From: Actinocrinis puniceicyclus
Lineage (GTDB): Bacteria > Actinomycetota > Actinomycetes > Streptomycetales > Catenulisporaceae
Direction: 5' to 3'
Assembly (NCBI RefSeq): GCF_018283645.1
Contig: NZ_JAGSXH010000047.1
Span: 1-43,215 of the forward strand
DNA length: 43,215 nt
Both the position numbers and the translations under genes were made by a program. Below are positions 7,452 to 17,767 of this stretch, piece after piece. Under the pieces are notes generated by a model. The model saw nothing but the letters and a program-made list of their open reading frames with translations. It was not told where the DNA came from and made no database searches. Position 1 is the first letter of the stretch. Each line of letters starts with the position of its first letter.

Positions 7452-8488
7452 CGCGCTTCCTCGCTGTTCTCGCCGTTTTCGCCGTCCGTGCCGGTCCCGG
7501 CCGGGTCCGTCGCGTCGGCGTGCGTGCCGTCGTGCTGTCCGCCCGGACCGCCGGCGTCGTGCGGCTGAGATGCGCCGCCCTGCGCCGTGTCGCCTCCAGG
7601 TACCGCGTCCTCGGGGACGGCGTCCTTCGGGTCTTGCCGGGCGGCGGGCCGCTCGTCCTCGACGAGCACGTCCCAGGGCTCTTCGTCGGCGCTGCGTCGC
7701 AGCAGCGTCACCGAGCCGGAGACCGTCTTGCCGGTCAGCACCGCGGTTCCGCCGCCCACCGTGCCGGTCAGCTTCTGCGAGCCGCGCATACCGCTGGCGC
7801 GCACCTCGGGGAAGGAGCTGACGGCCCGTCCGTTCGCGGTGCCGAGGTCCACGCGCACATCGGGGTCGTGCGGCAGCCGGACGGTCATCGCCCCCGACAC
7901 GCACTGCAGCTTCACCGACGAAGGCACCGGCTGCTCAAGGTCCAGCGCGATCGCGCCCGACACGGCGGACAGGTCGATCGCGCCGCCCGCCCCGGCGATC
8001 ACCGTGATCGCACCGGAGACCGCCTTGACCGCCAGGTCGCCGGTCACCTGCTCGGCGGTCACCGCCCCGGACACGGTCGAGACGCGCGCCTCGCCGTGCA
8101 CGCCCGCCAGCGTCACCTCGCCGGACACGCCCTTGACCGAGACGCGCTCGTGGAAGTTCGACACCACGACCGGGCCGGACAGGACCCTGACGTCGACCAG
8201 CGCGTCCGGAGGCAGCGCGAGCGAGAGCTCGACTTCCATCCGCTTGCCGGCCAGCAGCCACTGGAACAGTTGCGGCCTGGCGTACTCGCCGTGCCGCACC
8301 ACCAGCTCGCCGCTGTCCGACAGCTCGACCTGGAGCGGCGGTCCGCTCAGCTTGGTCACCTCCAGCGTGGCCGGGCCGTCCTTGCCGATGAGGTTGACTC
8401 GACCGGCCACGGCGCTCAGGCGCACCGAACGCACACCGTCACCCAGGGCCACCTGGTCCGGGTGCTCCAACTTCCAGCTCTCTGGCAT
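7448..8488 (-). CDS. DUF4097 / toastrack beta-repeat protein
   Basis: A 346-residue protein whose residues ~15-270 are a run of short beta-strands with recurring VSG signatures (VLSGPVVVSNF, VKGVSGEVTLAG, VSTVSGAVTAEQ, VKAVSGAITVI, LSAVSGAIALDL, CVSGAMTVRL). This is the pattern of the DUF4097 'toastrack' domain. The last ~75 residues are an acidic, Gly/Asp-rich tail that looks disordered. There is no signal peptide or membrane helix, so it should be cytoplasmic. Family knowledge: toastrack domains are often encoded beside PadR regulators in stress-sensing modules, as here, where the stop overlaps the padR start by 4 bp. GGGAGG lies 9 nt before the ATG. Biochemical role unknown. Confidence 0.88.
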   Translation of the reverse strand: MPESWKLEHPDQVALGDGVRSVRLSAVAGRVNLIGKDGPATLEVTKLSGPPLQVELSDSGELVVRHGEYARPQLFQWLLAGKRMEVELSLALPPDALVDVRVLSGPVVVSNFHERVSVKGVSGEVTLAGVHGEARVSTVSGAVTAEQVTGDLAVKAVSGAITVIAGAGGAIDLSAVSGAIALDLEQPVPSSVKLQCVSGAMTVRLPHDPDVRVDLGTANGRAVSSFPEVRASGMRGSQKLTGTVGGGTAVLTGKTVSGSVTLLRRSADEEPWDVLVEDERPAARQDPKDAVPEDAVPGGDTAQGGASQPHDAGGPGGQHDGTHADATDPAGTGTDGENGENSEEAR

Positions 8489-8514
8489 CTACGCGGCCCT
8501 CCCGCATTCCGAGG

Positions 8515-8532
8515 GACGCGATGTATCGCGTC
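8515..8532. promoter_or_regulatory. Palindromic operator 1 upstream of the toastrack-padR operon
   Basis: Arms gacgcgat and atcgcgtc around a central gt make an 18-bp near-perfect palindrome, 26 bases upstream of the toastrack start. It shares the core CGAT-AT-ATCG type with operator 2. Probable PadR binding site by position and symmetry. Confidence 0.65.
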
Positions 8533-8544
8533 TCTGTAAAACCA

Positions 8545-8554
8545 CGATATATCG
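8545..8554. promoter_or_regulatory. Palindromic operator 2 upstream of the toastrack-padR operon
   Basis: cgatatatcg is a perfect 10-bp palindrome. Its centre is 26 bp from that of operator 1, about two and a half helical turns. CGATATATCG-like cores are typical of PadR targets in actinobacteria. Confidence 0.65.
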
Positions 8555-8651
8555 CGTTGCCGGGAAGTCAAGCCACGGGCGGCGACCGCCGCCGCCCGGC
8601 CGCCGCGACGTGCGGAAACGCCCTCTGCGGCCGGCGGGGGTGCCGCGCTGG

Positions 8652-8834
8652 TCAGTCGTCCTCTTCCGCGTCGTCCAGCCGCGCCAGCCACGTGGCCAGC
8701 CGCTCGATCGGCGTTTCGAACTCCGGGTTGAGGTCGACGAACTCGCGCAGCCGCTCGGCGACCCAGGCGAGTGAGACCATTTCCTCGCCACGCCGATCGT
8801 CGAGCTCTTCGATGCCGCGGTCGGTGAAGTACAC
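8652..8834 (-). CDS. Small conserved actinobacterial protein (DUF6104-like)
   Basis: A 60-residue acidic protein starting with YFTDRGIEELDDRRGEE and ending in ERLATWLARLDDAEEDD, with FVDLNPEFETPIERLA in the middle. It matches what I remember as DUF6104, a short protein conserved in Streptomyces and relatives and of unknown function. The GTG start at 8834 was chosen because GGAG lies 8 nt upstream and the family begins at this YFTDRG motif; an ATG further upstream would add an unconserved stretch. It stands alone between kgd and the toastrack operon, all on the same strand. Confidence 0.75.
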   Translation of the reverse strand: MYFTDRGIEELDDRRGEEMVSLAWVAERLREFVDLNPEFETPIERLATWLARLDDAEEDD

Positions 8835-8960
8835 CGGTGGTGCTCCGTTCCAGATCCGGTCTTCGTGCTCTTCTCGTGCGCCGATCTTCCCCATGCCGCG
8901 CATCCGCCGCGCGCATCCGCCGCGCGGTGCGCACCCGCGTCCGCCCGGGCGGACGAGGAA

Positions 8961-8990
8961 GCGGCCCCGGTCCGGATCGGACGGGGCCGC
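8961..8990 (-). terminator. Hairpin terminator downstream of kgd
   Basis: gcggccccg pairs with cggggccgc, and the inner tccg pairs with cgga around a gat loop, with one bulged g. It lies 20 bases past the kgd stop, in front of the DUF6104 gene. Confidence 0.75.
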
Positions 8991-9010
8991 GTTCGTCGCC
9001 GGGGCGCCGC

Positions 9011-12000
9011 TCAGTCGGCGAATGCCTCTTCCACCACCCGGTGCTGCTCCACCTCGTGCCGCTTGGCCGAGCCGACCGCGGGCGAGGAGGAGGCCGGGCG
9101 CGAGACACAGGTCAGCGCTCGCCCGCCCAGTTCGGCCGGCAGGTTCAGCGCGATGAACGGCCAGGCGCCCTGGTTTGCCGGCTCCTCCTGCACCCACCGC
9201 ACCTCGGCGCCGGCCGGGTACTTGCCGATCTCCGCCAGCAACTCAGCCGCGGGCAGCGGGTACAGCCGCTCGGCGCGCAGGATCGCCGTGTCGGTGATGG
9301 CCTGCTTGCCGCGGCGCGCGGCCAGATCCCAGTAGACCTTGCCGGAGCACACCAGGATCCGCCGCACCGCCTCGGGCTGCACGCCGGCGTCACCGAGCAC
9401 CGGCTGGAAGCCGCGGTGGGCGAACTCCTCGATCGAGGAGGCCGCGGCCTTCAGCCGCAGCATCGACTTCGGCGTGAACACCACCAGCGGCTTGTGCGCC
9501 GGGTTGTGCGCCTGCCAGCGCAGCAGGTGGAAGTAGGAGGACGGCAGCGACGGCATCGCCACGGTCATGTTGTTCTGGGCACACATCTGGAGGTACCGCT
9601 CGATCCGGGCCGAGGAGTGGTCCGGTCCCTGACCCTCGTATCCGTGCGGAAGCAGCAGTACCACGCCCGAGTGCTGGCCCCACTTCTGCTCGCCGGAGGA
9701 GATGAACTCGTCCACGATGGTCTGCGCGCCGTTGCCGAAGTCGCCGAACTGCGCCTCCCACAGCACCAGCGCCCCGGGACGGGCCACCGAGTAGCCGTAC
9801 TCGAAGCCCATCGCGGCGAACTCGGAGAGCATCGAGTCGTACACCGAATACGTGGCCTGGTTCTCGGACAGGTACGACAGCGGCGTGTACTCCTTGGCCG
9901 AGTGCCGGTCCACGATCACGTGGTGCCGCTGGACGAAGGTGCCGCGCCGCGAGTCCTGGCCGGTGAGACGGACCGGCACGCCCTCCATCAGCAGCGAGCC
10001 GAAGGCGAGGGTCTCACCCATCGCCCAGTCGATCGTGCCGTCGGTGACCATCTGCGCCCGGCGCTGGAGCTGGGGCACCACGCGCGGGTGCGCCTCGAAG
10101 CCCTCGGGCAGGTTGACGTGCACCTCGACGATCCGCTTGACCACCTCGTCGCTGATCGCGGTGCTCACCGGAACCGGGAACGGCACGCCGTCCTCGGTGT
10201 GCCCGTTGAAGGTCAGCGACGACGCGTCCGTCTTCGGCGCGCTGTCCTTGGTCTCCGCGAAAACCTGCTCCAGCTTCGACTGGTAGTCCTTGAGCGCGGC
10301 CTCCGCCTCGTCCAGGGTGATGTCGCCGCGGCCGATCAGCGCCTCGGTGTAGAGCTTGCGCACCGAGCGCTTGGCCTCGATCAGCTGGTACATCAGCGGC
10401 TGGGTCATCGACGGGTCGTCGCCCTCGTTGTGCCCGCGCCGCCGGTAGCAGACCATGTCGATCACGACGTCCTTGTTGAACGACTGGCGGAACTCGAAGG
10501 CCAGCTGGGCGACTCGGACGCACGCCTCGGGATCGTCGCCGTTGACGTGGAAGATCGGCGCCTCGACCATGCGCGCCACGTCGGTCGCGTACACCGAGGA
10601 GCGCGAGAAGACCGGCGAGGTGGTGAAGCCGACCTGGTTGTTGATCACCAGGTGGATCGTGCCGCCGGTGCGGAACCCGCGTAGCTGCGACATGTTCAGC
10701 GTCTCGGCGACCACGCCCTGTCCGGCGAACGCGGCGTCTCCGTGCATCAGGATCGGCAACACGGTGAAGGCGGTGCCGGCCTTGTTGATGATGTCCTGCT
10801 TGGCCCGCACGTAGCCTTCGAGGACCGGGTCCACCGCCTCCAGATGCGAGGGGTTGGCCACCAGCGAGACCTTGATCTGCTTGCCGGAGAGCGCCGTGAA
10901 GGTGCCCTCGGTGCCCAGGTGGTACTTCACGTCGCCGGAGCCGTGCATCGACTTCGGGTCGAGGTTGCCCTCGAACTCGCTGAACACCTTGCCGTACGGC
11001 TTGCCGACGATGTTCGTCAGGACATTGAGACGGCCGCGGTGCGGCATGCCGATCGCGGCCTCGTCCAGGCCCTGCTCGGCGGCCGCGGAGATGATCTGGT
11101 CCAGCAGCGGGATCGCCGATTCGCCGCCTTCCAGCGAGAAGCGCTTCTGGCCGACGTACTTGACCTGCAGGAAGGTTTCGAACGCCTCGGCCGCGTTGAG
11201 CCGGTTGAGGATGCGCAACTGCTCCTCGCGGGTCGGCTTGGCGTTGCCGGCCTCCACCTTCGACTGGATCCAGCGGCGCTGCTCCGGGTCCTGGATGTGC
11301 ATGTACTCGATGCCGACGGTGCGGCAGTACGAGTCGCGCAGCACCCCGAGGATGTCGCGCAGCTTCATCAGCGGCTTTCCGCCGAAGCCGCCGGTGGCGA
11401 ACTCGCGCTCCAGGTCCCACAGGGTCAGCCCGTGCGACACCACGTCGAGGTCGGGGTGGCGGCGCTGCTTGTACTCAAGCGGGTCGGTGTCCGCCATCAG
11501 GTGCCCGCGGGTGCGGTAGGAGTCGATCAGCTCGATGACGCGCGCCGTCTTGCTGATGTCGTTCTCGTGCGAGGCGGGGATGTCCTGGATCCAGCGCACC
11601 GGCTCGTACGGGATGCGCAGCGACTCGAAGACCTTGTCGTAGAACCCGTCCTCGCCCAGCAGCAGCCGGTGGATCGCGCGCAGGAACTCGCCGGACTGCG
11701 CGCCCTGGATGATGCGGTGGTCGTAGGTGGAGGTCAGCGTCATGACCTTGCTCACCGCGAGGCGCGACAGCGTCTCCTCGCTCGCACCCTGGTACTCGGC
11801 GGGGTACTCCATGGCCCCGACGCCGAGGATCGCGCCCTGACCCTTCATCAGGCGCGGCACCGAGTGCACGGTACCGATACCGCCCGGGTTCGTCAGCGAG
11901 ATCGTGGTGCCGGCGAAGTCGTCCGCCGTCAGCTTGTTGTTGCGCGCCTTGCGGACGATGTCCTCGTAGGACTGCCAGAACTCGCGGAAGTCCATCAGTT

Positions 12001-12850
12001 CCGCGGCCTTGATCGAGGGCACCACCAGCGAGCGCGAGCCGTCCGGCTTGGTCACGTCGATGGCCAGGCCGAGGTTGACGTGCTCGGGGGTGACCACCGC
12101 GGGCTTGCCGTCGACCTGGGCGTAAGAGGCGTTCATGGCCGGCATGGCCTTGACCGCCTGCACCATCGCGAAGCCGATGAGGTGGGTGAAGGAGACCTTG
12201 CCGCCGCGGGCGCGCTTGAGGAAGTTGTTGACCACGATGCGGTTGTCGATCAGCAGCTTCGCCGGGACCGCGCGCACGGAGGTGGCTGTCGGCAGTTCGA
12301 GCGAGACCTCCATGTTCGACACGACCCGGGCGGCCGGGCCCTTGAGCACGGTGGTCTGCGAGCCGCCGCCGGCGGGCGTGGAGGCGGCGGGCGGAGCGGT
12401 GATCGCGGCGTCGCGCGGCACGCCGCTGGCCGGGGAGACGGCGACCGGCGTCGGCTTGGCGGCGATGCCGTCGGGCGCGGCGGGCGTGGCCGGCTCGGCA
12501 GCGGGCGTGGGCGCGGCGGGTGCCGCCGGCCCTGCCGTCGGCGCCGGTGCGGCTGAAGCGGGGGCCGCGGCCTGCCGGGCCGGCGCGCTGGGGCGCTGGG
12601 GCGCGCTCGTGGCCGGCGTGCTCGCCGCCGCCGCGGTGGCGGCGGTGTCGGTCGGCTGGTAGTCGGCGAAGAAGTCCCACCACGCCTTGTCCACGGAGGC
12701 CGGATCGCGCAGGTACTGCTGGTAGATCTCATCGACGAGCCACTCGTTGGGCCCGAACTCGGCCGCTGTGTGCGCGGCGGGGTGGTTCGGGCCCCCCTGC
12801 GCCGGCTCTGTCGAGGTCGATGTGGACGCTGACGTGGACTGTGGCGACAC
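9011..12850 (-). CDS. kgd: Multifunctional 2-oxoglutarate decarboxylase / dehydrogenase E1 with fused E2-like domain
   Basis: A 1279-residue TCA-cycle enzyme of the actinobacterial Kgd/OdhA type. Residues ~31-64 are the E1o N-terminal region ([19 protein letters not shown]). An Ala/Pro linker occupies ~65-170, and no lipoyl domain is present. The E2-like succinyltransferase domain spans ~175-400, with catalytic [10 protein letters not shown] at ~374-383. The rest is the thiamine-diphosphate E1, including [28 protein letters not shown] and NNQVGFTT, then the transketolase-like C-terminus ([20 protein letters not shown]). The GTG at 12850 was chosen by the conserved family start (VSPQS); its ribosome binding site is weak. 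In relatives an FHA protein (GarA/OdhI) inhibits the enzyme; no such gene is in the window. It is a single-gene unit with its own terminator. Confidence 0.97.
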   Translation of the reverse strand: MSPQSTSASTSTSTEPAQGGPNHPAAHTAAEFGPNEWLVDEIYQQYLRDPASVDKAWWDFFADYQPTDTAATAAAASTPATSAPQRPSAPARQAAAPASAAPAPTAGPAAPAAPTPAAEPATPAAPDGIAAKPTPVAVSPASGVPRDAAITAPPAASTPAGGGSQTTVLKGPAARVVSNMEVSLELPTATSVRAVPAKLLIDNRIVVNNFLKRARGGKVSFTHLIGFAMVQAVKAMPAMNASYAQVDGKPAVVTPEHVNLGLAIDVTKPDGSRSLVVPSIKAAELMDFREFWQSYEDIVRKARNNKLTADDFAGTTISLTNPGGIGTVHSVPRLMKGQGAILGVGAMEYPAEYQGASEETLSRLAVSKVMTLTSTYDHRIIQGAQSGEFLRAIHRLLLGEDGFYDKVFESLRIPYEPVRWIQDIPASHENDISKTARVIELIDSYRTRGHLMADTDPLEYKQRRHPDLDVVSHGLTLWDLEREFATGGFGGKPLMKLRDILGVLRDSYCRTVGIEYMHIQDPEQRRWIQSKVEAGNAKPTREEQLRILNRLNAAEAFETFLQVKYVGQKRFSLEGGESAIPLLDQIISAAAEQGLDEAAIGMPHRGRLNVLTNIVGKPYGKVFSEFEGNLDPKSMHGSGDVKYHLGTEGTFTALSGKQIKVSLVANPSHLEAVDPVLEGYVRAKQDIINKAGTAFTVLPILMHGDAAFAGQGVVAETLNMSQLRGFRTGGTIHLVINNQVGFTTSPVFSRSSVYATDVARMVEAPIFHVNGDDPEACVRVAQLAFEFRQSFNKDVVIDMVCYRRRGHNEGDDPSMTQPLMYQLIEAKRSVRKLYTEALIGRGDITLDEAEAALKDYQSKLEQVFAETKDSAPKTDASSLTFNGHTEDGVPFPVPVSTAISDEVVKRIVEVHVNLPEGFEAHPRVVPQLQRRAQMVTDGTIDWAMGETLAFGSLLMEGVPVRLTGQDSRRGTFVQRHHVIVDRHSAKEYTPLSYLSENQATYSVYDSMLSEFAAMGFEYGYSVARPGALVLWEAQFGDFGNGAQTIVDEFISSGEQKWGQHSGVVLLLPHGYEGQGPDHSSARIERYLQMCAQNNMTVAMPSLPSSYFHLLRWQAHNPAHKPLVVFTPKSMLRLKAAASSIEEFAHRGFQPVLGDAGVQPEAVRRILVCSGKVYWDLAARRGKQAITDTAILRAERLYPLPAAELLAEIGKYPAGAEVRWVQEEPANQGAWPFIALNLPAELGGRALTCVSRPASSSPAVGSAKRHEVEQHRVVEEAFAD

Positions 12851-13269
12851 GGCGGGTTCCGCCCTCTTCCGCTTCGTAGATCCGTGTTCTATGGCTGTGC
12901 CGGTGAACAGCCGGATGCCAGGTGGGGCGCCCGCATGCATGAATAAAGCCCTGCGGGAACTCCCAGCGGGCAGCGGTCATCCAGATTACGCCCTTTTCCG
13001 GGCCGATCGCCGCTTGTCGCGCTGAACAGCGACGAGTATCACACTGTCCACCGCGTTTACCACCCAGGAAGATGGTAGCCGGATAGCCCGGAATGACTAC
13101 AGCTGGATGAGCCGCGAACGAGGCGTGCGGAGCCGTGTGCGCCGAGTCATCGCACTGCGCCGGGCCGGCCGGCCGACCGCGTTCGCGACCTTCGCCGTTC
13201 ACCCTTGGTTCAACGGCACCGCGCATGCCCGCATTCCGTGCGAATCCACGCGTCGTCTCGATCGCCGTC
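12851..13269. other. Intergenic region upstream of kgd
   Basis: 419 bases between the kgd start and the sensor kinase stop; the neighbouring genes are on the same strand, so this carries the kgd promoter. TGTGATACT on the minus strand near 13040 could be an extended -10, but no matching -35 is clear. GGCGG/CCGCC just before the GTG could form a small stem over the ribosome binding region. No convincing gene is seen. Confidence 0.4.
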
Positions 13270-14475
13270 TCACAGTCCGGACGCGGTTGGGCGGGCGGGC
13301 GGTTGCGAATCGGCGGGCAGCTCGACCCGGATCAGCGCGCCGCGGCTGGACGGGGCGACTTCGATCGTGCCGCCGTGCAGTTCGATCGCCCAGCGCGCGA
13401 TGGCCAGCCCGAGCCCGGTGCCGCCGCCGGTCGGCTGCCCGCCGCCGTCCGTCCCGCGGGTGAATCGCTCGAACACGCGGGTCCGCTCGCCCTCCGGGAT
13501 GCCGGGCCCCTCGTCGGCCACCTCGATCCGGATGCCGCCGCCCCACCGCGCGGCCGCGCCGACCCGTACCACGCCGTCCGGAGGGGAGTGCTTGGCCGCG
13601 TTGTCCACCAGGTTCGCGACGACCTGGTGCAGCCGGGACTGGTCGGCCCGGGCGATCAGGTCGCGCGGCTCGACCGACAGGCTGAAGCGCACCGGCCGCG
13701 CGGCTGCCGCGGCCTCGCCCACGGCGCGGGCCAGGAACGGCTCGACGGCGAAGTCGGACAGGTCCAGCGGTACCGCCCCGGCCTCCAGCCGGGAGAGGTC
13801 CAGCAGTTCCTCGACCAGCCGGCCGAGCCGCTCGGTCTGCGTCAAAGCGGCCTTGACCACCGCGTCGTCCGGCCCGGTCACCCCGTCCACCACGTTCTCC
13901 AGCACGGCGCGCAGGACCGAGATCGGGGTGCGCAGTTCGTGCGAGACGTTCGCGATCAGCTCGCGGCGCTGCCGGTCCGCCGCGCCGAGGTCCGCGGCCA
14001 TCTGGTTGAACGCCCCGGCGAGTTCGCCGACCTCGTCCCGGGACGAGGCGCGGATCCGGCGGCTGTAGTCCCCGGCGGCCATCGCGCGCGCCGCGGCGGT
14101 CATCCGGCGCAGCGGGGACGTCATGCCGTGCGCGAGGATCTGGGTCACGATCATCGACAGCACGATCGCGGTCAGCACGACGTAACGCGCGCGGATGCCG
14201 ATCGATACGCCGATCGCGGTAAAGGAGCCCGCGAAGGTGACGCTCGCGATCACCAGGATCCCGAGCTTCGCCTTGATCGAGCGGACCGGGTCCAGCGGGC
14301 GCAGGTCGAGCCAGAGCCGGCGCAACCGCGGAAAGCGCGCGAGCAGCGTGCCGAGGCCCGGCGTCCACGGGATCTCGTGCGGCGCCCCGGCAGGCAGGTC
14401 GCCAGGGCGCGGATCGCGGGCCTGCCGCGGGCCCGGATCGCGCTCCTCGCGCCGCCGCCGCCGCGGACCGTTCAC
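13270..14475 (-). CDS. Two-component sensor histidine kinase
   Basis: A 401-residue membrane kinase. After a basic, Arg/Pro-rich N-terminus come two hydrophobic helices at about 70-93 and 98-116, separated by only a few residues, so there is almost no extracellular sensor. HAMP follows at ~117-168, then the phospho-acceptor motif NVSHELRTP with His ~179. The ATPase core has the N box NLVDNAAKHS, the G1 box DEGPGIP and the G2 box GTGLGLAI. The GTG start overlaps the regulator's stop by 4 bp (GTGA at 14472-14475). It should phosphorylate the response regulator encoded just upstream. With no extracellular loop it may sense the membrane or a partner protein. The signal is unknown. Confidence 0.93.
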   Translation of the reverse strand: MNGPRRRRREERDPGPRQARDPRPGDLPAGAPHEIPWTPGLGTLLARFPRLRRLWLDLRPLDPVRSIKAKLGILVIASVTFAGSFTAIGVSIGIRARYVVLTAIVLSMIVTQILAHGMTSPLRRMTAAARAMAAGDYSRRIRASSRDEVGELAGAFNQMAADLGAADRQRRELIANVSHELRTPISVLRAVLENVVDGVTGPDDAVVKAALTQTERLGRLVEELLDLSRLEAGAVPLDLSDFAVEPFLARAVGEAAAAARPVRFSLSVEPRDLIARADQSRLHQVVANLVDNAAKHSPPDGVVRVGAAARWGGGIRIEVADEGPGIPEGERTRVFERFTRGTDGGGQPTGGGTGLGLAIARWAIELHGGTIEVAPSSRGALIRVELPADSQPPARPTASGL

Positions 14476-15347
14476 GGCCGTTCCGGCGGTGGGTCCGCGG
14501 GCGTCGGCGGCGCCCCGGCCGCTTCCGGCCCCGTGGCCGTGGCCGTAGCCGTAGCAGCCTCTCCGTCGGCCTCGGCCTCCAGCGCGTAGCCGATCCCGTG
14601 CACGGTGCGGATCCACTCCGCCCCGATCTTCTTACGCAGAGCCTTGATATGTGAGTCGACGGTCCGGGTCCCCGAGGCGTCCGCCCAGTCCCACACCTCG
14701 GCCAGCAGCGACTCGCGGGACGCGACCGTCCCCGGCTTGCGTGCCAGGCAGCCGAGCAGGTCGAACTCGATCGGCGTGAGGTGCACGTCCGTCCCGTCCA
14801 CCCGCACCCGCCGCGCCGCATGGTCGAGTTCCAGCGCGGGCCGCCCGTCGCGCGGCTCCTCGTGGCTCTCGCCGCGCCCCGCGGCCGCCGCGTGCCCTCG
14901 TAACCGCACCGAACGTGCCGCCTGCGCCTCATCGAGCCCGCGGGCGTGCTCCAGCGTCTGTTCGCGCACCACCTCGACCCGCCGCAGCAGCGCCTGCACC
15001 CGCGCGATCAGCTCCCGCATCGAGAACGGCTTGGTCAGGTAGTCGTCCGCGCCCGAACCGAGCCCCGCCAGCAGATCCGGCTCGGCGTCCCGCGCGGTGA
15101 GCATGAGCACCGGAGTCGGCCGTTCGCGTTGAATGCGCCTGCACACTTCGAGGCCGTCGAAGCCCGGCAGCATCACGTCCAGGACCACCGCGTCCGGCTT
15201 GTGCTCGCGCACGGCGGCCATCGCCCCCGGCCCGTCCCCGGCGTGCACCGTGGCGAACCCCGCCGCGGCCAGCCGCGCCACCACCGCGTCCGCGAGCGTC
15301 GGCTCGTCCTCGACGACCAGGATCAGGCGGCGCACGGGTGTGTCCAT
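14472..15347 (-). CDS. Two-component response regulator, OmpR/PhoB type
   Basis: A 291-residue DNA-binding regulator. The receiver domain (8-122) has acidic residues E13/D14, phospho-acceptor Asp57 in VVLDVMLPG, Thr84 and Lys106 in YLTKPFS. The winged helix follows at about 175-260, with LTPIEFDLLGCLARKPGTVASRE and RTVDSHIKALRKKIG. Between the two lies an unusually long charged linker of ~50 residues, and an Ala/Thr/Pro-rich tail of ~30 residues ends the protein. ATG 15347 is the start that fits the receiver fold. It is the first gene of the pair with the sensor kinase and is divergent from pgi. Confidence 0.93.
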   Translation of the reverse strand: MDTPVRRLILVVEDEPTLADAVVARLAAAGFATVHAGDGPGAMAAVREHKPDAVVLDVMLPGFDGLEVCRRIQRERPTPVLMLTARDAEPDLLAGLGSGADDYLTKPFSMRELIARVQALLRRVEVVREQTLEHARGLDEAQAARSVRLRGHAAAAGRGESHEEPRDGRPALELDHAARRVRVDGTDVHLTPIEFDLLGCLARKPGTVASRESLLAEVWDWADASGTRTVDSHIKALRKKIGAEWIRTVHGIGYALEAEADGEAATATATATGPEAAGAPPTPADPPPERP

Positions 15348-15484
15348 GTCGGGAAGCTTAGGCGCCGCCGTGAAACAGATGCGGCGTGGCCCGTAGTGCG
15401 CCGGGCCGATGTTAGGTTCGGCGGTGCAGTGAAGAAGACGTGTGGATATCAGTGGTTTCGACACCGCAGTTCGAGGAGACGCCG

Positions 15485-17140
15485 ATGGCGCAGCAGTTGA
15501 CCCAGACCGAGCAGTGGCAGGCCCTGGCGGACCACCGGGAGAAGTTCGGCGCGACGCATCTGCGGGAACTCTTCGCCGCGGACCCGCGGCGCGCGGGCAA
15601 GCACACGCTGCCGGTCGGCGATCTGACCGTCGACCTGTCCAAGAACCTGATCACCGACGAGACGCTGGCGCTGCTGGTGGGCCTCGCCCGCGCGCGCGGC
15701 GTCGAGGTCCTGCGCGACGCGATGTTCCGCGGCGAGAAGATCAACCTGACCGAGAACCGGGCCGTGCTGCACGTCGCGCTGCGCGCGCCGCGTTCGGAGC
15801 ACATCGAGGTGGACGGCCAGGACGTCGTACCCGGCGTGCACGAGGTGCTTGACCGGATGGCCGCCTTCGCCGACCGCGTCCGTTCGGGCGAGTGGACCGG
15901 CCACGCGGTCGACGGACACGGCGGCAAGCCGATCCGCAACGTGGTCAACATCGGCATCGGCGGCTCGGACCTGGGCCCGGCGATGGCGTACGAGGCGCTG
16001 CGCGCGTACTCGGACCGCACGCGGGTGTTCCGCTTCGTCTCCAACGTGGACGGCGCGGACCTCCATGAGGCGACGCGCGACCTGGACCCGGCCGAGACCC
16101 TCTTCATCGTCTCCTCGAAGACCTTCACCACCGTGGAGACCGTCACCAACGCCACGTCGGCGCGCGCCTGGCTGCTGGCCGGGCTCGGCGGGGACGAGTC
16201 GGCCGTCGCAAAGCACTTCGTCGCGGTCTCGACGAACGCGGCCGAGGTGGCGAAGTTCGGCATCGACACGCGCAACATGTTCGGCTTCTGGGACTGGGTC
16301 GGCGGCCGCTACTCCTACGACTCGGCGATCGGCCTTTCGCTGATGATCGCGATCGGGCCGAAGCAGTTCCGCGAGATGCTGGACGGCTTCCACACCGTCG
16401 ACGAGCACTTCCGCACCGCGCCGCTGGAGCGCAACGTGCCGGCGCTGCTCGGGCTGCTGGGCGTCTGGTATGGCTCCTTCTTCGACGCCCAGACCCATGC
16501 GGTGCTCCCGTACAGCCACTACCTGAGCAGGTTCTCCGCGTACCTCCAGCAGTTGGACATGGAGTCCAACGGCAAGAGCGTCCAGCGCGACGGCGAGCCG
16601 GTGGCCTGGCAGACCGGCCCGATCGTGTGGGGCACGCCGGGCACCAACGGCCAGCACGCCTACTACCAACTCATCCATCAGGGTACGAAAATCATCCCGG
16701 CCGACTTCATCGGCTTCGCCGAGCCGGTGATTCCCGCGGCCGACCCGCGCGGCGCGCACCAGGACATGCTGACCGCGAACTTCCTGGCCCAGACCGAGGC
16801 GCTGGCCTTCGGCAAGACCAGGGAGCAGGTGGAGGCGGAGGGCACGGATCCGGCGATCGTGCCGCACCGGGTGTTCAAGGGCAACCACCCGACGACCACG
16901 ATCCTCGCCCCGACGCTGACGCCCTCGGTACTCGGCCAACTCGTCGCGCTCTATGAGCACAAGGTGTTCACCCAGGGTGCGGTGTGGAACATCAACTCCT
17001 TCGACCAGTGGGGCGTGGAGCTCGGCAAGGTGCTGGCGAAGAAGATCGAGCCCGAACTCGGCGCGGGCGGCTCACACGGCGAGCACGACTCGTCGACCAC
17101 GAGCCTGATCGAGCGGTACCGCGGGCTGCGTGGCCGGTAG
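15485..17140 (+). CDS. pgi: Glucose-6-phosphate isomerase
   Basis: A 551-residue enzyme interconverting glucose 6-phosphate and fructose 6-phosphate in glycolysis and gluconeogenesis; the length equals that of the long bacterial PGI type. Seen: [15 protein letters not shown] near 157-171, [10 protein letters not shown], the signature [16 protein letters not shown], the active-site Glu region LDMESNGKS, and the C-terminal signature [18 protein letters not shown] 15485 follows GAGGAGA at 5 nt. An in-frame GTG at 15440 would add 15 residues without family support. A hairpin follows the stop. Confidence 0.97.
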   Translation: MAQQLTQTEQWQALADHREKFGATHLRELFAADPRRAGKHTLPVGDLTVDLSKNLITDETLALLVGLARARGVEVLRDAMFRGEKINLTENRAVLHVALRAPRSEHIEVDGQDVVPGVHEVLDRMAAFADRVRSGEWTGHAVDGHGGKPIRNVVNIGIGGSDLGPAMAYEALRAYSDRTRVFRFVSNVDGADLHEATRDLDPAETLFIVSSKTFTTVETVTNATSARAWLLAGLGGDESAVAKHFVAVSTNAAEVAKFGIDTRNMFGFWDWVGGRYSYDSAIGLSLMIAIGPKQFREMLDGFHTVDEHFRTAPLERNVPALLGLLGVWYGSFFDAQTHAVLPYSHYLSRFSAYLQQLDMESNGKSVQRDGEPVAWQTGPIVWGTPGTNGQHAYYQLIHQGTKIIPADFIGFAEPVIPAADPRGAHQDMLTANFLAQTEALAFGKTREQVEAEGTDPAIVPHRVFKGNHPTTTILAPTLTPSVLGQLVALYEHKVFTQGAVWNINSFDQWGVELGKVLAKKIEPELGAGGSHGEHDSSTTSLIERYRGLRGR

Positions 17141-17162
17141 AGCTCGCACGCACGACGGTTGG

Positions 17163-17188
17163 GCGGCGCCGGAACGTCTCGGCGCCGC
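17163..17188. terminator. Hairpin between convergent pgi and Uma2 genes
   Basis: gcggcgccg (17163-17171) and cggcgccgc (17180-17188) form a 9-bp perfect stem with an 8-base loop, 22 bases past the pgi stop. Confidence 0.65.
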
Positions 17189-17197
17189 TCGCAGTGG

Positions 17198-17767
17198 TCA
17201 GCGTTCGAAGATGGATGTGTCGATCGTGCGGTTGAACGGCTCGGGAAGCTCCAGCAGTTCGCCGTACGACGTTCTGATCGTGACGGAGTAGCGGCTTGCC
17301 TTTGCGTCCGGCACGTAGCGCGGCGTCGACTGCAGTAGCGCCATCTTGCGCGGCTTGTCGATCAGGAGATAGAGCGGCACTCCCGATGCTGCATACCCCC
17401 TGGCCTTGTCCTCCCGATCGCGCCGGGCGGCGTTGCCGTTGTCTTTGCCGGAGACGACTTCGACAGCCATGACGAGCGCACTCGCCGGGTTTAGCCAGAC
17501 ATCGGGATCGAGTTCGTCATACCGGTAGTAGGCAAGATCGGGAATGAACTCCTCGTCGGTGGCCGGCAGGAAGACAGTGGTCATCTCAAGCGCGATCAGG
17601 CCGGGAACCAGCCCTATAGCGTCCCTCAGATGGCTGACTGCGAAAGCGTGCCGGTTGAACGGTGTGGCGGCGTTCACGATGAGTTCCCCGTCGATGATCT
17701 CGGCTCGAACGGTATCCGGCAGCACTTCCTCGATGACCTTGTTGAGCAGGTCCGTAGTCAGGCTCAT
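17198..17767 (-). CDS. Uma2-family putative endonuclease
   Basis: A 189-residue protein of the Uma2/DUF820 family, which has a restriction-endonuclease-like fold. Consistent motifs are AEIIDGELIVNAATPFNRH near 22-40, then the acidic catalytic-type residues in FIPDLAYYRYDELDP and ALVMAVEVVSGKDNG, and the Lys/Arg region DREDKARGYAASGVPLYLLID. GGAGG sits 7 nt before the ATG at 17767. Uma2 genes are abundant in actinomycetes and cyanobacteria and often occur singly, as here. The cellular role is unknown. It is convergent with pgi and divergent from era. Confidence 0.88.
   Translation of the reverse strand: MSLTTDLLNKVIEEVLPDTVRAEIIDGELIVNAATPFNRHAFAVSHLRDAIGLVPGLIALEMTTVFLPATDEEFIPDLAYYRYDELDPDVWLNPASALVMAVEVVSGKDNGNAARRDREDKARGYAASGVPLYLLIDKPRKMALLQSTPRYVPDAKASRYSVTIRTSYGELLELPEPFNRTIDTSIFER

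Noticed and set aside
8835-9010. N-terminal extension of the DUF6104 protein
   Set aside because: The frame continues upstream but runs through the kgd terminator stem, and the family begins at the YFTDRG motif with a good ribosome binding site.
9011-12850. Long open frames opposite kgd (several hundred codons)
   Set aside because: High-GC third positions open antisense frames; their products are Arg/His/Gln-rich low-complexity and kgd on the other strand is unmistakable.
17198-17767. Toxin-antitoxin or restriction system around the Uma2 gene
   Set aside because: It stands alone between housekeeping genes with no small partner gene or methyltransferase beside it.
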